Positions 1 through 7,898 are shown, numbered from the stretch's first letter. The stretch is DNA of 23,735 bases from Candidatus Elusimicrobium euhamitermitis (GCA_031254225.1 JAIRUU010000041.1:1-23735); one strand, 5' to 3'. A program made the numbers and translations. The notes: generated by a model from the sequence alone, not told the origin.

Positions 1-1368
1 TACATATATTCGTTTAGCGTTAAGAGAGGCGGTAATTTCGCCGCTTGTTTTTTCAATACTGATTTTTAGTTTTGACGTAAAAGGATACCCGTTAAGGTTT
101 GCCGTCATAGACGGCATATCAATATGTTTGATATTTTTTATATTTATTTTGGCGTTCAGATTATCAATTGTTCCCGCCTGATCAGTGTATGCGCCGATAT
201 TGTCCGCGGTCAAAACGCCGCTTACGTCCATATTTTCAGACGCCAAATCCCACGCCGCCGCGCCCTGCGGTTTGTAGGCGGCGAGCATGGGCATAATCCG
301 CGGCGTTTTGTCCAGGTTAATTGTGCCCGTGGTCGCGGCTTTATAAATTAATTTTTTGCCGAGAGTTACCCAGCCGTTTGCGGTTATTTTTAACGCAACG
401 GTGTTAATGTCCAAATTTTCCAGCGTAATTTTTTGGTTTTTTAAATCCGCGGTAATTGCGCCGTTTGTTTTAAGGGATGACAAATCAAAATCCGGAAGCG
501 GCATAATATCTTTAAATGACGACGAAACCAGTTTTTTCGTCTCCGTTTCAAAATATATTTTCGGGTTTTCAAAATCCCATATTTGTCCGCGGATATTTAC
601 GGAAGAATCGTTATGTCCAGCGGCTAAAGTTACAATTTCAATAAATTCTTTTGACAAATCCGGCCGCGCGGAAAAGCCGAGTTTAATATTTTTTACGTTT
701 ATGTTTTGGTAAACAAAATCCGCGGCCGCGTTTACGCTGGCGGAAAACGGACCTTCCAAATTAATGCCGCTCATATCCACTGCCAAATCTCTGACGGTAA
801 TAGTCATGTTTTGCCGCGCGTCTTTATAAGTGATATTTCCGTCAGAGAACTGCAGAACGTTTATGTAAGGATAAATTATCGGGGCGGATTTTTTTGGTTC
901 CGGTCGGGGTTCCTGCGCGGCTGCGGAATTTTGCGCGATAAGCGGCTCAAAATTAAATTTGCCATTCTTGTCTTTGATTATATCCGCGCTAAGTCCGTCA
1001 ACAAGCACGGCGTTGACGCGCAGTTCGCGCTTTAAAAGCGCTGGCAGAGAAAAACGCAGCGTTATGCGTTTTACGGCGGCAATTTGCCGCCTTCCGGCGG
1101 CTATGGTTACGCCGCGCAAATCAAGGCCGGCAAGTCCTGCGGAAATTTTTTCAATTTTAAAATCCCCGTTTATTTTTTCAGATACGGTCTGCGTGATTTT
1201 ATTTTTGATTCTATCCGAACGCAGCGCGTAACGCAGAGAAAGTTCCGTTACCAGGACAAGAATTATAGCGGCAGCGGCGGCATAAAAAATTATTCTTGTA
1301 AAAATTTTATGCTTATTACAAAATTTGCCGATGCCCCGAGGTATACTTTTAAATAATTTTTTTGACAT
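1..1368 (-). CDS. AsmA-like / DUF748-type envelope protein, partial (3' end outside window)
   Basis: An open frame of 456 codons starts at ATG 1368-1366 and is still open at base 1, so the C-terminus is missing. I translated it by hand from the minus strand. The N-terminus is basic (MSKKLFKSIPRGIGKF), followed by one hydrophobic segment at about residues 26-43 and then a long region of beta-rich character. Early text such as GDFKIEKISAGLAGLDLRG followed by alternating short strands is typical of AsmA/DUF748 proteins, which are membrane-anchored periplasmic proteins of the AsmA/TamB/YhdP class linked to outer-membrane lipid homeostasis in Gram-negatives. The family assignment rests on architecture rather than a catalytic motif. 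No Shine-Dalgarno sequence is evident. A terminator separates it from aspS and it has its own promoter-like sequence, so it is probably transcribed independently. Confidence 0.7.
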   Translation of the reverse strand, partial: MSKKLFKSIPRGIGKFCNKHKIFTRIIFYAAAAAIILVLVTELSLRYALRSDRIKNKITQTVSEKINGDFKIEKISAGLAGLDLRGVTIAAGRRQIAAVKRITLRFSLPALLKRELRVNAVLVDGLSADIIKDKNGKFNFEPLIAQNSAAAQEPRPEPKKSAPIIYPYINVLQFSDGNITYKDARQNMTITVRDLAVDMSGINLEGPFSASVNAAADFVYQNINVKNIKLGFSARPDLSKEFIEIVTLAAGHNDSSVNIRGQIWDFENPKIYFETETKKLVSSSFKDIMPLPDFDLSSLKTNGAITADLKNQKITLENLDINTVALKITANGWVTLGKKLIYKAATTGTINLDKTPRIMPMLAAYKPQGAAAWDLASENMDVSGVLTADNIGAYTDQAGTIDNLNAKINIKNIKHIDMPSMTANLNGYPFTSKLKISIEKTSGEITASLNAKRIYV

Positions 1369-1391
1369 AAAAATAGTTAGATGTTCGGCTT

Positions 1392-1420
1392 ATTATACTT
1401 CTGAGAATTAGTATGCTTAA
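1392..1420 (-). promoter_or_regulatory. Putative promoter of the AsmA-like gene
   Basis: On the minus strand a perfect TATAAT lies at 1397-1392. Seventeen bases upstream is TTAAGC (1420-1415), a weak -35 with 3 of 6 matches. This predicts a leader of about 17 nt before the ATG at 1368. The position just downstream of the aspS terminator fits an independent transcription unit. Confidence 0.45.
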
Positions 1421-1430
1421 GAAAAATATA

Positions 1431-1463
1431 AAAAAACGCCGCGCTAAAAGCGCGGCGTTTTTT
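1431..1463 (-). terminator. Rho-independent terminator of hisS-aspS
   Basis: A perfect hairpin has arms 1431-1444 and 1450-1463 (core CGCCGCGC / GCGCGGCG, loop TAAAA), with A-tract and T-tract flanks. Read on the minus strand it begins inside the aspS stop codon region and ends in a T run. The symmetric A/T flanks mean it could terminate in both directions. Confidence 0.9.
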
Positions 1464-3216
1464 ATTTCACTATTTTTATATGCAGTTCTTTAAGCTGTTT
1501 TTCTTCCACGGTGTTCGGGCTTTCGGTCAGCGGGCAGAAAGCCGTCGCGGTCTTTGGGAACGCTATGACTTCCCTTATGGATTCTTCCCCGCAAAGGAGC
1601 GCGGCCAGTCTGTCCAAACCCATGCCGAAGCCGCCGTGCGGCGGCGCGCCGTATTGCAGCGCGTTAAGCAGCATGCCGAAGCGCAGCGCGGCTTGTTCCT
1701 TGCTGTGTTTCATAAGTCCTAAAATCTTTTCCTGCAGTTCGCGTTTGTGATTGCGTACTGAGCCGGAGGCAAGTTCCACTCCGTTCAACACCAAATCAAA
1801 CTGGTGGGAACGCACCTTGCCCGGGTCAGTGTCAAGCAGCGGAATATCCTCTTCCACCGGCGCGGTAAACGGATTATGCGCCGCGTCCCAGCGGTCTTCT
1901 TCGGCCACGTATTCCAGAAGCGGGAAATTTTTTACCCACAAAAACGCCCATTTTTTCAGCGGTTTTAAATTAAGCAGTTTGATTAATTCTTTTCTTAAAA
2001 CGCCGAGGTAATTTGAAACGGTTTTTACTTTATCTGTGCCTATAAAAACAATGTCTCCCTCGCCCGCTGACAGCGCGCTTTGCAGTTTTGCAAATTCGTC
2101 CGCGCTGAAAAATTTAGCGGGCGGGCCGTAAAACCTGCCGCCCTGATATTTAAACCAGACTAAGCCCTTTGCTCCGTTGGCTTTCACCAAATCCGTCAGC
2201 TTGTCAAGCGTTGCGCGGTTAATTTTGTCCGCCGCTTTTTCCGCGCGTATGGCGCGTACAACGCCGCCGGCGGCGACTGAGTCATGAAAAACTTTAAACG
2301 CGCTTTTTGCAAACAGCGGCGTTACGTCCTGTATATGGATTTCAAAACGAAGGTCCGGTTTGTCCGAGCCGTATTTATTCATTACTTCGTCGTAGCCCAT
2401 TTCTATAAACGGCGTTGTAATTTCTTCGCCCGCCGCCGTAAAAACTTCTTTCATGAGCCCCTCGCCCATACGGAAAATATCTGAGATGGAAACAAAAGAC
2501 ATTTCCATATCAATCTGCGTATGTTCCGGCTGGCGGTCGCTCCTCAAATCCTCGTCGCGGAAAGCGCGGGCAAGCTGGAAATAGCGGTCAATGCCGCTGG
2601 CCATGAGCGTCTGTTTAAACATCTGCGGGCTTTGCGGCAGGGCGTAAAACATACCCTCATGCACGCGGGAGGGAACAAGGTAATCGCGCGCGCCTTCCGG
2701 CGTGGAGCGCGTTAAAATGGGCGTTTCAATTTCCAGAAAACCGTTTTTGTCAAAATAACGCCGCGCTGTCTGCGCTACGCGGTGGCGCGTTGTCAAATTA
2801 CGCACCATGCGCGGGCTGCGCAGGTCAATATAGCGGTATTTAAGGCGCGTTTCTTCCGAAATATTTTTCGTTGTGTCCACTTCAAAAGGCAGCGGAACGG
2901 AGATATTTAAAAGTTCAATTTCATGCGCGATTATTTCTATTTCTCCAGTCGGGTTTTCGTTTTTTACGTGTTCCGCCGCGCGCGGTTTTACTTCGCCGGT
3001 TACGCGGATAACGTATTCGCTTCTTAACGTCGCGGCCAGTTCAAAAGTTTTTTTGTTGGACGGTTCAACGACGACTTGCACAAAACCCGTTCTGTCCCTC
3101 AAATCCAAAAATAAAAGCCCGCCGTGATCGCGGTAGCTGTTAACCCAGCCGCACAGCACCTGCACGGTGCCGGCCAGTTTTTTATCCACGTGTCCGCAAT
3201 AATTAGTTCTCATCAT
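1462..3216 (-). CDS. aspS: Aspartyl-tRNA synthetase
   Basis: A 584-residue class IIb aminoacyl-tRNA synthetase of the bacterial type, at the usual length of about 590. It charges tRNA-Asp (and possibly tRNA-Asn) with aspartate in the cytoplasm. Visible parts are the N-terminal anticodon-binding OB fold (about 1-105), QSPQ at 195-198, motif 2 FRDEDLRSDRQPEHTQ at 219-234, the bacterial insertion (GAD) domain around 285-410, and motif 3 GFGMGLDRLAAL at 529-540. Residue 31 is His in RDHGG, the residue found in non-discriminating enzymes such as that of Pseudomonas aeruginosa. The SGSVRNH segment (484-490) differs slightly from the usual GGSIRIH-type loop. The start ATG overlaps the hisS stop as ATGA, which indicates translational coupling. 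A second in-frame ATG follows immediately, so the N-terminus may be one residue shorter. Confidence 0.97.
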   Translation of the reverse strand: MMRTNYCGHVDKKLAGTVQVLCGWVNSYRDHGGLLFLDLRDRTGFVQVVVEPSNKKTFELAATLRSEYVIRVTGEVKPRAAEHVKNENPTGEIEIIAHEIELLNISVPLPFEVDTTKNISEETRLKYRYIDLRSPRMVRNLTTRHRVAQTARRYFDKNGFLEIETPILTRSTPEGARDYLVPSRVHEGMFYALPQSPQMFKQTLMASGIDRYFQLARAFRDEDLRSDRQPEHTQIDMEMSFVSISDIFRMGEGLMKEVFTAAGEEITTPFIEMGYDEVMNKYGSDKPDLRFEIHIQDVTPLFAKSAFKVFHDSVAAGGVVRAIRAEKAADKINRATLDKLTDLVKANGAKGLVWFKYQGGRFYGPPAKFFSADEFAKLQSALSAGEGDIVFIGTDKVKTVSNYLGVLRKELIKLLNLKPLKKWAFLWVKNFPLLEYVAEEDRWDAAHNPFTAPVEEDIPLLDTDPGKVRSHQFDLVLNGVELASGSVRNHKRELQEKILGLMKHSKEQAALRFGMLLNALQYGAPPHGGFGMGLDRLAALLCGEESIREVIAFPKTATAFCPLTESPNTVEEKQLKELHIKIVK

Positions 3217-4442
3217 ATTAACGCTTTAACCTCAGTATAAATGTTTTCAAAATTTATTTCTTTTTGACTGCCGGTTTTAAAATCGCGCAAAGTAAAAATT
3301 TTCTTGGCAAGCTCGTCGGGGCCGAGCAGCAGCGCGTAAGCCGCGCCCGCTTTATCCGCCGCTTTAAGCTGGGTTTTCAGGTTTTTGTCAAAAAGCCCGC
3401 CGTCCGCGCAAACGCCTTCCGCGCGCAGATTATACATTGTTTCAAAAGCCTTGGCGTTGCAGGTTTTGTCCAGAGAAATTACAAAAATTTTATTTTCCCG
3501 CGCCGGCTGAGTTTCGCCGCGCGCGGCCACGGCGCGTTCAACGCCCATGGCAAAACCCACGGCCGGAACCTGCGGCCCGCCCATGCTTTTAACCAGCCCG
3601 TCATAACGCCCGCCGCCGGCTATAGCGTTCTGCGCGCTAGCGCCCGCTTGAAATTCAAAAACGGTTCTCGTATAATAATCCAGCCCGCGGACAAGGTTTG
3701 CGTCCACGTCGTAAGCAATGCGCCCATCAAGCAGATTTTTAACTTCCTCAAAGTGTTCCGTACACTGCGCGCAGAGTTTTTGCGCGGGCGCGCTGGCCGT
3801 AACGCGCGGGCCGCAAATTTTGCAGTCCAAAACGCGCAGCGGGTTGCGCTCAAGCCTTTCTTTGCACTTGTCGCAAAGCGCGTCAAAATCTTTTTTCAGA
3901 TAATTTATAAGTTCCTGTTTATAGGCCGGCCGGCATTCCGGACAGCCGAGGGAATTTATTTTAACGGAATAATTTTTTACGCCGAACGCTGCGACTATAT
4001 CTTTTAAAATCAAAATAGTTTCCGCGTCCGCCGCAGGCGCGGCGCTGCCGATATATTCAAAACCTATTTGCTCAAATTCGCGGTAGCGGCCCGCCTGCGG
4101 GCGTTCCGCGCGGAACATATTGCCTATATAAAAAAGTTTCTGCACGGGGGAATTTGCCGCAAAATTATTTTCAATATACGCGCGCACAACGCCGGGCGTG
4201 CCTTCAGGCCTCAGGGCCAAAACCCTGCCGCCCGCGTCTTCAAAAGAATACATTTCTTTTTGGACAATGTCGGTAGTGTCGCCGGTGGATTTTACAAAAA
4301 GTTCTTTAAGTTCAACGGTGGGAATGCGTATTTCATTCGCTCCGGCAAGCGCAAACGCGCGCCGCGCCGCGCTTTCAATTTCCGTAAAATAATTTGACTG
4401 CGGGGCCAGAATATCCCGAAACCCGCGCACCAGTTTAGTCAT
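3213..4442 (-). CDS. hisS: Histidyl-tRNA synthetase
   Basis: A 409-residue class II synthetase that attaches histidine to tRNA-His. Motif 2 and ATP-binding segments are at about 60-120 (LRPEGTPGVVRAY; GNMFRAERPQAGRYREFEQ). The family-specific histidine motifs LVRGLDYYTRTVFEF (250-264) and GGGRYDGL (276-283) are intact, and an anticodon-binding domain follows from about 315. The insertion between them carries four CxxC pairs (Cys 167/170, 190/193, 207/210, 224/227), the zinc-type variant seen in a subset of bacterial HisRS enzymes. It is the first gene of the hisS-aspS unit and overlaps aspS by 4 nt. No Shine-Dalgarno sequence precedes the ATG. A -10-like TAAAAT lies exactly 6 nt upstream of it. 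Confidence 0.97.
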   Translation of the reverse strand: MTKLVRGFRDILAPQSNYFTEIESAARRAFALAGANEIRIPTVELKELFVKSTGDTTDIVQKEMYSFEDAGGRVLALRPEGTPGVVRAYIENNFAANSPVQKLFYIGNMFRAERPQAGRYREFEQIGFEYIGSAAPAADAETILILKDIVAAFGVKNYSVKINSLGCPECRPAYKQELINYLKKDFDALCDKCKERLERNPLRVLDCKICGPRVTASAPAQKLCAQCTEHFEEVKNLLDGRIAYDVDANLVRGLDYYTRTVFEFQAGASAQNAIAGGGRYDGLVKSMGGPQVPAVGFAMGVERAVAARGETQPARENKIFVISLDKTCNAKAFETMYNLRAEGVCADGGLFDKNLKTQLKAADKAGAAYALLLGPDELAKKIFTLRDFKTGSQKEINFENIYTEVKALI

Positions 4443-4507
4443 CTATATATTTTAACTTATTTAACCTGGCTTTATTTGGGAAGAGGAAAGTATTATATAA
4501 TGTTACT
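4443..4507. promoter_or_regulatory. Divergent promoter region of hisS and the lipoprotein gene
   Basis: The 65-base A/T-rich gap serves two diverging genes. On the plus strand, TATAAT at 4496-4501 is followed by 6 nt and then the lipoprotein ATG at 4508. On the minus strand, TAAAAT (4454-4449) is followed by 6 nt and then the hisS ATG at 4442. Neither start has a Shine-Dalgarno sequence at a useful distance; the purine-rich GGAAGAGGAAAG at 4479-4490 is too far from 4508. This suggests leaderless transcripts. No convincing -35 element is seen for either gene. Confidence 0.45.
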
Positions 4508-4981
4508 ATGAAAATGAAACTTATGTTATTTATGTGTCTGGTGTTTTTAATGCAGGCTTGCGGCGTGAAGCAAAATATCGCGCCTGCGGACAACAGCGTC
4601 GGGGCCGCAGAGGCGCTGCGGGTTTTTTATACTTCGTATATAAGATCCTGCGACGTGGATTCGCGCGGCGGTTATGATAAGAGGCAATCTCTGAAACAAG
4701 AATATCTGACCGAAAGTTTTTTGACAAAACTGAAAACGCATTGTTTTGATTATGATATTTTTTTGAACGCGCAGGATTGCGCCAAAGAATGGGCGGAAAC
4801 TTTGGCAGTCTCTCCGACCGACGGCGCGCCTGAGGCGTACAATGTGTGCTTCAATACCTGTTCCGGCGCGGACTGCCGTGGGCAGAAATGCGTAACTTTA
4901 TTTATGCTTAAAGCGGGCGGTGGATATAAAATTGACGGTGTTAAAGACATGGAAAAAGCTTTTTTTGAATGTGATAATTAA
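4508..4981 (+). CDS. Small cysteine-rich lipoprotein, possibly DUF3828-like
   Basis: A 157-residue protein with a lipoprotein signal peptide: basic MKMK, a hydrophobic stretch, then MQAC with Cys18 as the likely lipidated residue (Met at -3 is not the preferred lipobox residue). The mature part contains eight further cysteines (in RSCD, THCF, QDCA, NVCF, NTCS, ADCR, QKCV and FECD), an even number compatible with periplasmic disulfides. The order of elements (an early FYTSYI, then YLTESFLTKL, DYDIFLNAQDCAKEW, a V-x-L strand and a final YKIDGVKD) resembles DUF3828 proteins of unknown function. This is recognition by eye and needs a profile search. It is monocistronic, diverges from hisS, and ends 28 nt from the convergent malQ stop. 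Confidence 0.75.
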   Translation: MKMKLMLFMCLVFLMQACGVKQNIAPADNSVGAAEALRVFYTSYIRSCDVDSRGGYDKRQSLKQEYLTESFLTKLKTHCFDYDIFLNAQDCAKEWAETLAVSPTDGAPEAYNVCFNTCSGADCRGQKCVTLFMLKAGGGYKIDGVKDMEKAFFECDN

Positions 4982-5009
4982 ATGTTATCTGACCGCCGGA
5001 AAGAAATTT

Positions 5010-6575
5010 TTATTTGTTGGTTCTGTTACATTCGGCCAAGAGTTTTTTGAACAGCGTTATTTGCGCGGGATAGTTTTTTTCTATGGTGCCTGGATAGGAA
5101 TCAAAGCGGTATGTCCAGTTTTTGTCGGAGACCAGGCCCGGCGTGTTTATCCTGTCCATTGTGCCGCAGATATCCTGCACCGACAGCATTACTATTGAAG
5201 AGCCGGACTGCAAAAGGCGCCTCAAAATAGTTTCCTGCACTTCCGCAGTGAAAGGGACGAGGCCGTTGGTTCTCTGCGTGGAAATCATTTCCCAGATATT
5301 TGCGCGTTCTTCAAGCGGCATTGATTCCCACCAGTCCCGCAGAGTTTCGGTGTCGTGCGTTGAGACGGCGGCGACGGAAATTTTCGGAAAATTGCGCGGC
5401 TCACGGTAATATCCGTTGTCTTTCTCCCACCTTAAAATTTTATAACCCGGGATTTGCAGCTGGGCCATAACCTCGCGCGCAAAGTCCGGTATGACGCCCA
5501 AATCTTCGCCCACCGGCGTTTTGCCGGCGGCAAATTGTTTTACCAAATTTAAAAATTCATAACCGCGTTTGCGCTGCGCTTCGTCCCCAAGCCAGTCAAA
5601 GTGGCCGGTGTCTTTTGCGTCTTTATAGACGTAAGTTCTGAAAAACCCCACAAGATGGTCCAGCCTTATAACGTCATAGAGCTGCACGGCGCGCCGTATT
5701 TTGCGTTTCCAGTAAGAAAATCCGTCCCGCTGCATGGACAGCCAGTCATAAGCCGGCAGGCCCCACCGCTGTCCGTCGGTTGAAAACTGATCCGGCGGCG
5801 CGCCGACTTCAAGGGATACGTTAAAATTGCCGCGTTCCGCCCATACGTCCGCGCTGTCCAGATTTATGCCGAACGGAATGTCGCCGAACAGCAGCATGTT
5901 TTTGGCTTTAGCGGCGGCCGTCGCGCGGGCAATCTGCCCGTCCGCCACCCACTGGATATATTTGAAAAACATTACCTGATGGAAATTGTTGGCCTCAAAA
6001 ATACGCAGAGTTTCCTTATCGGCGTTTTTAAAATTTTCCGGCCACTCCGTCCACGTCTGCCACTTATAAAAATCTTTTAAAGCGCGGAAGCGGGCGTAAT
6101 CGTGTATCCAATGCGTCTGCGCGTCAATGTAAGCTTTAAACTCCAGCGCGCGCGGCGTATTTTTGTCCCACTGCGTTTCAAGAAAGTGGGAAAACCCGAG
6201 CAGCAGCGTTTTAAGTTTGGCGTCCCGCACCGTGTTATAATAAACTCTGTCAGATTTGTGCCAGATTTCAATTAATACTTTTACGGAGGCTATAAATTTT
6301 TGCGCGCGCGGGCTGTTAATAACGTCTTCGGCGTTTTGCACGTCTATGTAAATGGGGTCAATTGCAAAGGAAGACAGCGCGCTGTAAGGCCCTGTTTCGT
6401 ACGGCGAAATTTCATTGATGGGAAGTATTTGAAGTATTGAAGCGCCTGCGTCGGCAAAGCAGTTTATCCATTGTTCCAGAGAAGAAAAATCTCCGACTCC
6501 CCAGTCTCCGTTACTCCTCATGGAAAACATGGGAATTACTATACCGGCGGTTTTTCTTTCCAAAATGGGTAACAT
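5010..6575 (-). CDS. malQ: 4-alpha-glucanotransferase (amylomaltase, GH77)
   Basis: A 521-residue cytoplasmic GH77 enzyme that transfers glucan segments between alpha-1,4-linked maltooligosaccharides, in glycogen or maltodextrin metabolism. GH77 landmarks are in order: GDWGVGDF (23-30), SPYETGPYSALS (57-68), GDIPFGINLDSADVWA (231-246), the nucleophile region RLDHLVGFFR (Asp306), the acid/base region GEDLG (Glu357), THDTETLRDWW (Asp408), and the terminal DRINTPG...NWTYR. The length matches the short bacterial MalQ type with no extra starch-binding domain. The ATG is one base after the ridA stop, so the two are co-transcribed and probably coupled. No other glycogen or maltodextrin genes are in the window. 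Confidence 0.96.
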   Translation of the reverse strand: MLPILERKTAGIVIPMFSMRSNGDWGVGDFSSLEQWINCFADAGASILQILPINEISPYETGPYSALSSFAIDPIYIDVQNAEDVINSPRAQKFIASVKVLIEIWHKSDRVYYNTVRDAKLKTLLLGFSHFLETQWDKNTPRALEFKAYIDAQTHWIHDYARFRALKDFYKWQTWTEWPENFKNADKETLRIFEANNFHQVMFFKYIQWVADGQIARATAAAKAKNMLLFGDIPFGINLDSADVWAERGNFNVSLEVGAPPDQFSTDGQRWGLPAYDWLSMQRDGFSYWKRKIRRAVQLYDVIRLDHLVGFFRTYVYKDAKDTGHFDWLGDEAQRKRGYEFLNLVKQFAAGKTPVGEDLGVIPDFAREVMAQLQIPGYKILRWEKDNGYYREPRNFPKISVAAVSTHDTETLRDWWESMPLEERANIWEMISTQRTNGLVPFTAEVQETILRRLLQSGSSIVMLSVQDICGTMDRINTPGLVSDKNWTYRFDSYPGTIEKNYPAQITLFKKLLAECNRTNK

Positions 6576-6576
6576 A

Positions 6577-6957
6577 TTATTTTTTTGCTACGGCTTCAAT
6601 TTCTATAAGAGCGCCTTTGGGCAGGCCGGAAACCTGGACCGCGGTCCTGGCCGGCGGATTTTCTTTAAAAAACGCGGCGTAGGCTTCGTTCATTTCGGCA
6701 AAATAAGTAAGGTCAGTCATGTAAACGGTGGTTTTAACAACGTGTTTAAGCTCCAGTTTCGCAGACGCCAGAACGGCTTCTATATTTTTTAAAACGACTT
6801 CGGTCTGGGTTTTAACGTCCCCGCCTATAATTTCGCCGGTAACGGGGTCTAAAGGAATAGTGCCTGAGGTAAAAATAAATCCGCCCGCTTCAACCGCCTG
6901 GGAATAAGGACCAATGGGTTTGGGCGCTTTAGGGGACAAAATTATTTTGTTTGACAT
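6577..6957 (-). CDS. ridA: RidA family enamine/imine deaminase
   Basis: A 126-residue YjgF/YER057c/UK114 (RidA) protein of standard length. RidA hydrolyses reactive 2-aminoacrylate-type enamines/imines released by PLP enzymes, protecting the cytoplasm and yielding ammonia and ketoacids. Family features are GPYSQAV (16-22), FTSGTIPLDPVTG (29-41), the substrate-carboxylate Arg104 in PPARTAV, and Glu121 in IEIEAVA near the C-terminus. A good Shine-Dalgarno (AGAGGA) lies a few bases upstream and a promoter-like sequence precedes it. It is the first gene of a two-gene unit with malQ. That pairing has no obvious metabolic logic. Confidence 0.95.
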   Translation of the reverse strand: MSNKIILSPKAPKPIGPYSQAVEAGGFIFTSGTIPLDPVTGEIIGGDVKTQTEVVLKNIEAVLASAKLELKHVVKTTVYMTDLTYFAEMNEAYAAFFKENPPARTAVQVSGLPKGALIEIEAVAKK

Positions 6958-6989
6958 ATTTTCCTCTCACTTTAAAAAGTCTATAATAT

Positions 6990-7017
6990 AGTATATTAAA
7001 TTTAAAGAGTTTGTCAT
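6990..7017 (-). promoter_or_regulatory. Putative sigma70 promoter of ridA-malQ
   Basis: On the minus strand ATGACA (7017-7012, 5 of 6 to the -35 consensus) is followed by a 16-nt spacer and TATACT (6995-6990, 5 of 6 to the -10 consensus). The predicted start near 6983 gives a leader of about 26 nt containing the AGAGGA ribosome site. The plus strand of the same A/T-rich patch contains TATAAT (6982-6987), which could drive the hyp operon, but I see no good -35 for it. Confidence 0.55.
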
Positions 7018-7021
7018 GTCG

Positions 7022-7161
7022 GGCCGCGGCCGTAATTTGTTTTGCGTCAAACAGCCAAGCGAACGAAGTGAGCGAAACAAGAGGAGTGCGAAGCACTCAG
7101 CCGCAGGCGTCGTGAAATAAAGTGTGATTTTTTAGAAAAATCACTCCCAGGACGGAGTAGT
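7022..7161 (+). promoter_or_regulatory. Structured leader upstream of the MBL-hyp operon
   Basis: The non-coding stretch before the operon contains a palindrome (7022-7031), a 9-pair stem TTGTTTTGC/GCGAAACAA (7037-7045 with 7072-7080, one wobble), a 6-pair triloop hairpin GAGTGC-GAA-GCACTC (7084-7098), and a 9-pair hairpin GTGATTTTT-TAG-AAAAATCAC (7124-7144). The last competes for two bases with ACTCC/GGAGT (7143-7147 with 7154-7158), which pairs the GGAG ribosome site. It may be a regulatory leader, or a decayed intergenic repeat that happens to sit there. No known riboswitch class is recognised. Confidence 0.4.
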
Positions 7162-7896
7162 ATGATGAAAATTACTTTTTTGGGAACAAACGGGTGGTAT
7201 ACAACCGCCACCGGCGCAAGCACATGCGTTTTTGTTGAGAGTCCCGCCGCTTATATTATTTTTGACGCTGGCATGGGGTTTTACAGGGCCGGAGATTTGA
7301 TTAAAGACGGGCGGCCGGTTTATATTTTTATAAGCCATCTGCACCTTGACCATATTGACGGGCTGCAGACAATTAATAAACTTAATTTAAAACAAGGCAT
7401 AAAAATTATTACCGGCCATGGAATGAAAAAAGAGCTGGAAAGTTTTATGCGTCCGCCTTTTATGCCCGCTTTGGATAAAATGCTCAGCAAAATTGAGATT
7501 CTTGAGGCGGACGGATTTAAAGAATTTAATCTTGAAACCGCGTTGCTCGCTCACTCCGTTCCGGCAACGGCCTTCAGGCTGCATATAGACGGTAAAGTTT
7601 TGGTTTACGCGCTGGATACGGGCTTGTGCGATAACCTTATAAAAATATCCAAAGACGCGGATTTGCTGATAACCGAAAGCGCGTTTTTGCCAGGCCAGAA
7701 ACCGAATAATAACCATATAACGCCGGAGGAAGCGGCGCAGGCGGCTCTTATAGCCGGCGCGAAAAAACTTGCGCTTATACATTTTAAAGCGGACGATTAT
7801 ACTGATTTTACGTTGCGGAACAATGCTTTGGCAGCAGCGCGGGAAATTTTTTCAAATACCGTCGCGCCCAGAGACGGCGACCTCTGCGAGGTATAA
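7162..7896 (+). CDS. MBL-fold metal-dependent hydrolase (RNase Z-like fold)
   Basis: A 244-residue metallo-beta-lactamase-fold protein. The metal motif HLHLDH is at residues 59-64 (HxHxDH), followed by a later His (LLAHSVPATAFRL, near 131), an Asp in YALDTG, and a C-terminal His in LALIHFKADD. This order matches the RNase Z / beta-lactamase superfamily III type, with no exosite arm visible. The substrate cannot be read from sequence. It is the first gene of an operon with hypCDEF, ending 2 nt before hypC, so a role in hydrogenase maturation or the same regulon is inferred. ATG 7165 may be the true start, because GGAG (7154-7157) is better spaced from it than from ATG 7162. Confidence 0.9.
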   Translation: MMKITFLGTNGWYTTATGASTCVFVESPAAYIIFDAGMGFYRAGDLIKDGRPVYIFISHLHLDHIDGLQTINKLNLKQGIKIITGHGMKKELESFMRPPFMPALDKMLSKIEILEADGFKEFNLETALLAHSVPATAFRLHIDGKVLVYALDTGLCDNLIKISKDADLLITESAFLPGQKPNNNHITPEEAAQAALIAGAKKLALIHFKADDYTDFTLRNNALAAAREIFSNTVAPRDGDLCEV

Positions 7897-7898
7897 AA

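Noticed and set aside
124..1356. Several short plus-strand frames at the left edge
   Set aside because: All lie antisense to a single long minus-strand frame (1368 to the window edge) that has AsmA-like architecture.
3264..4007. 247-residue open frame on the plus strand across hisS
   Set aside because: Lies wholly antisense to a clear hisS. It is low-complexity in Arg/Ala/Phe and results from the biased codon composition. No family motif or ribosome site.
7037..7098. Possible tRNA-like or CRISPR-like element before the MBL gene
   Set aside because: No acceptor or T-arm pattern and no direct repeats; only simple hairpins.
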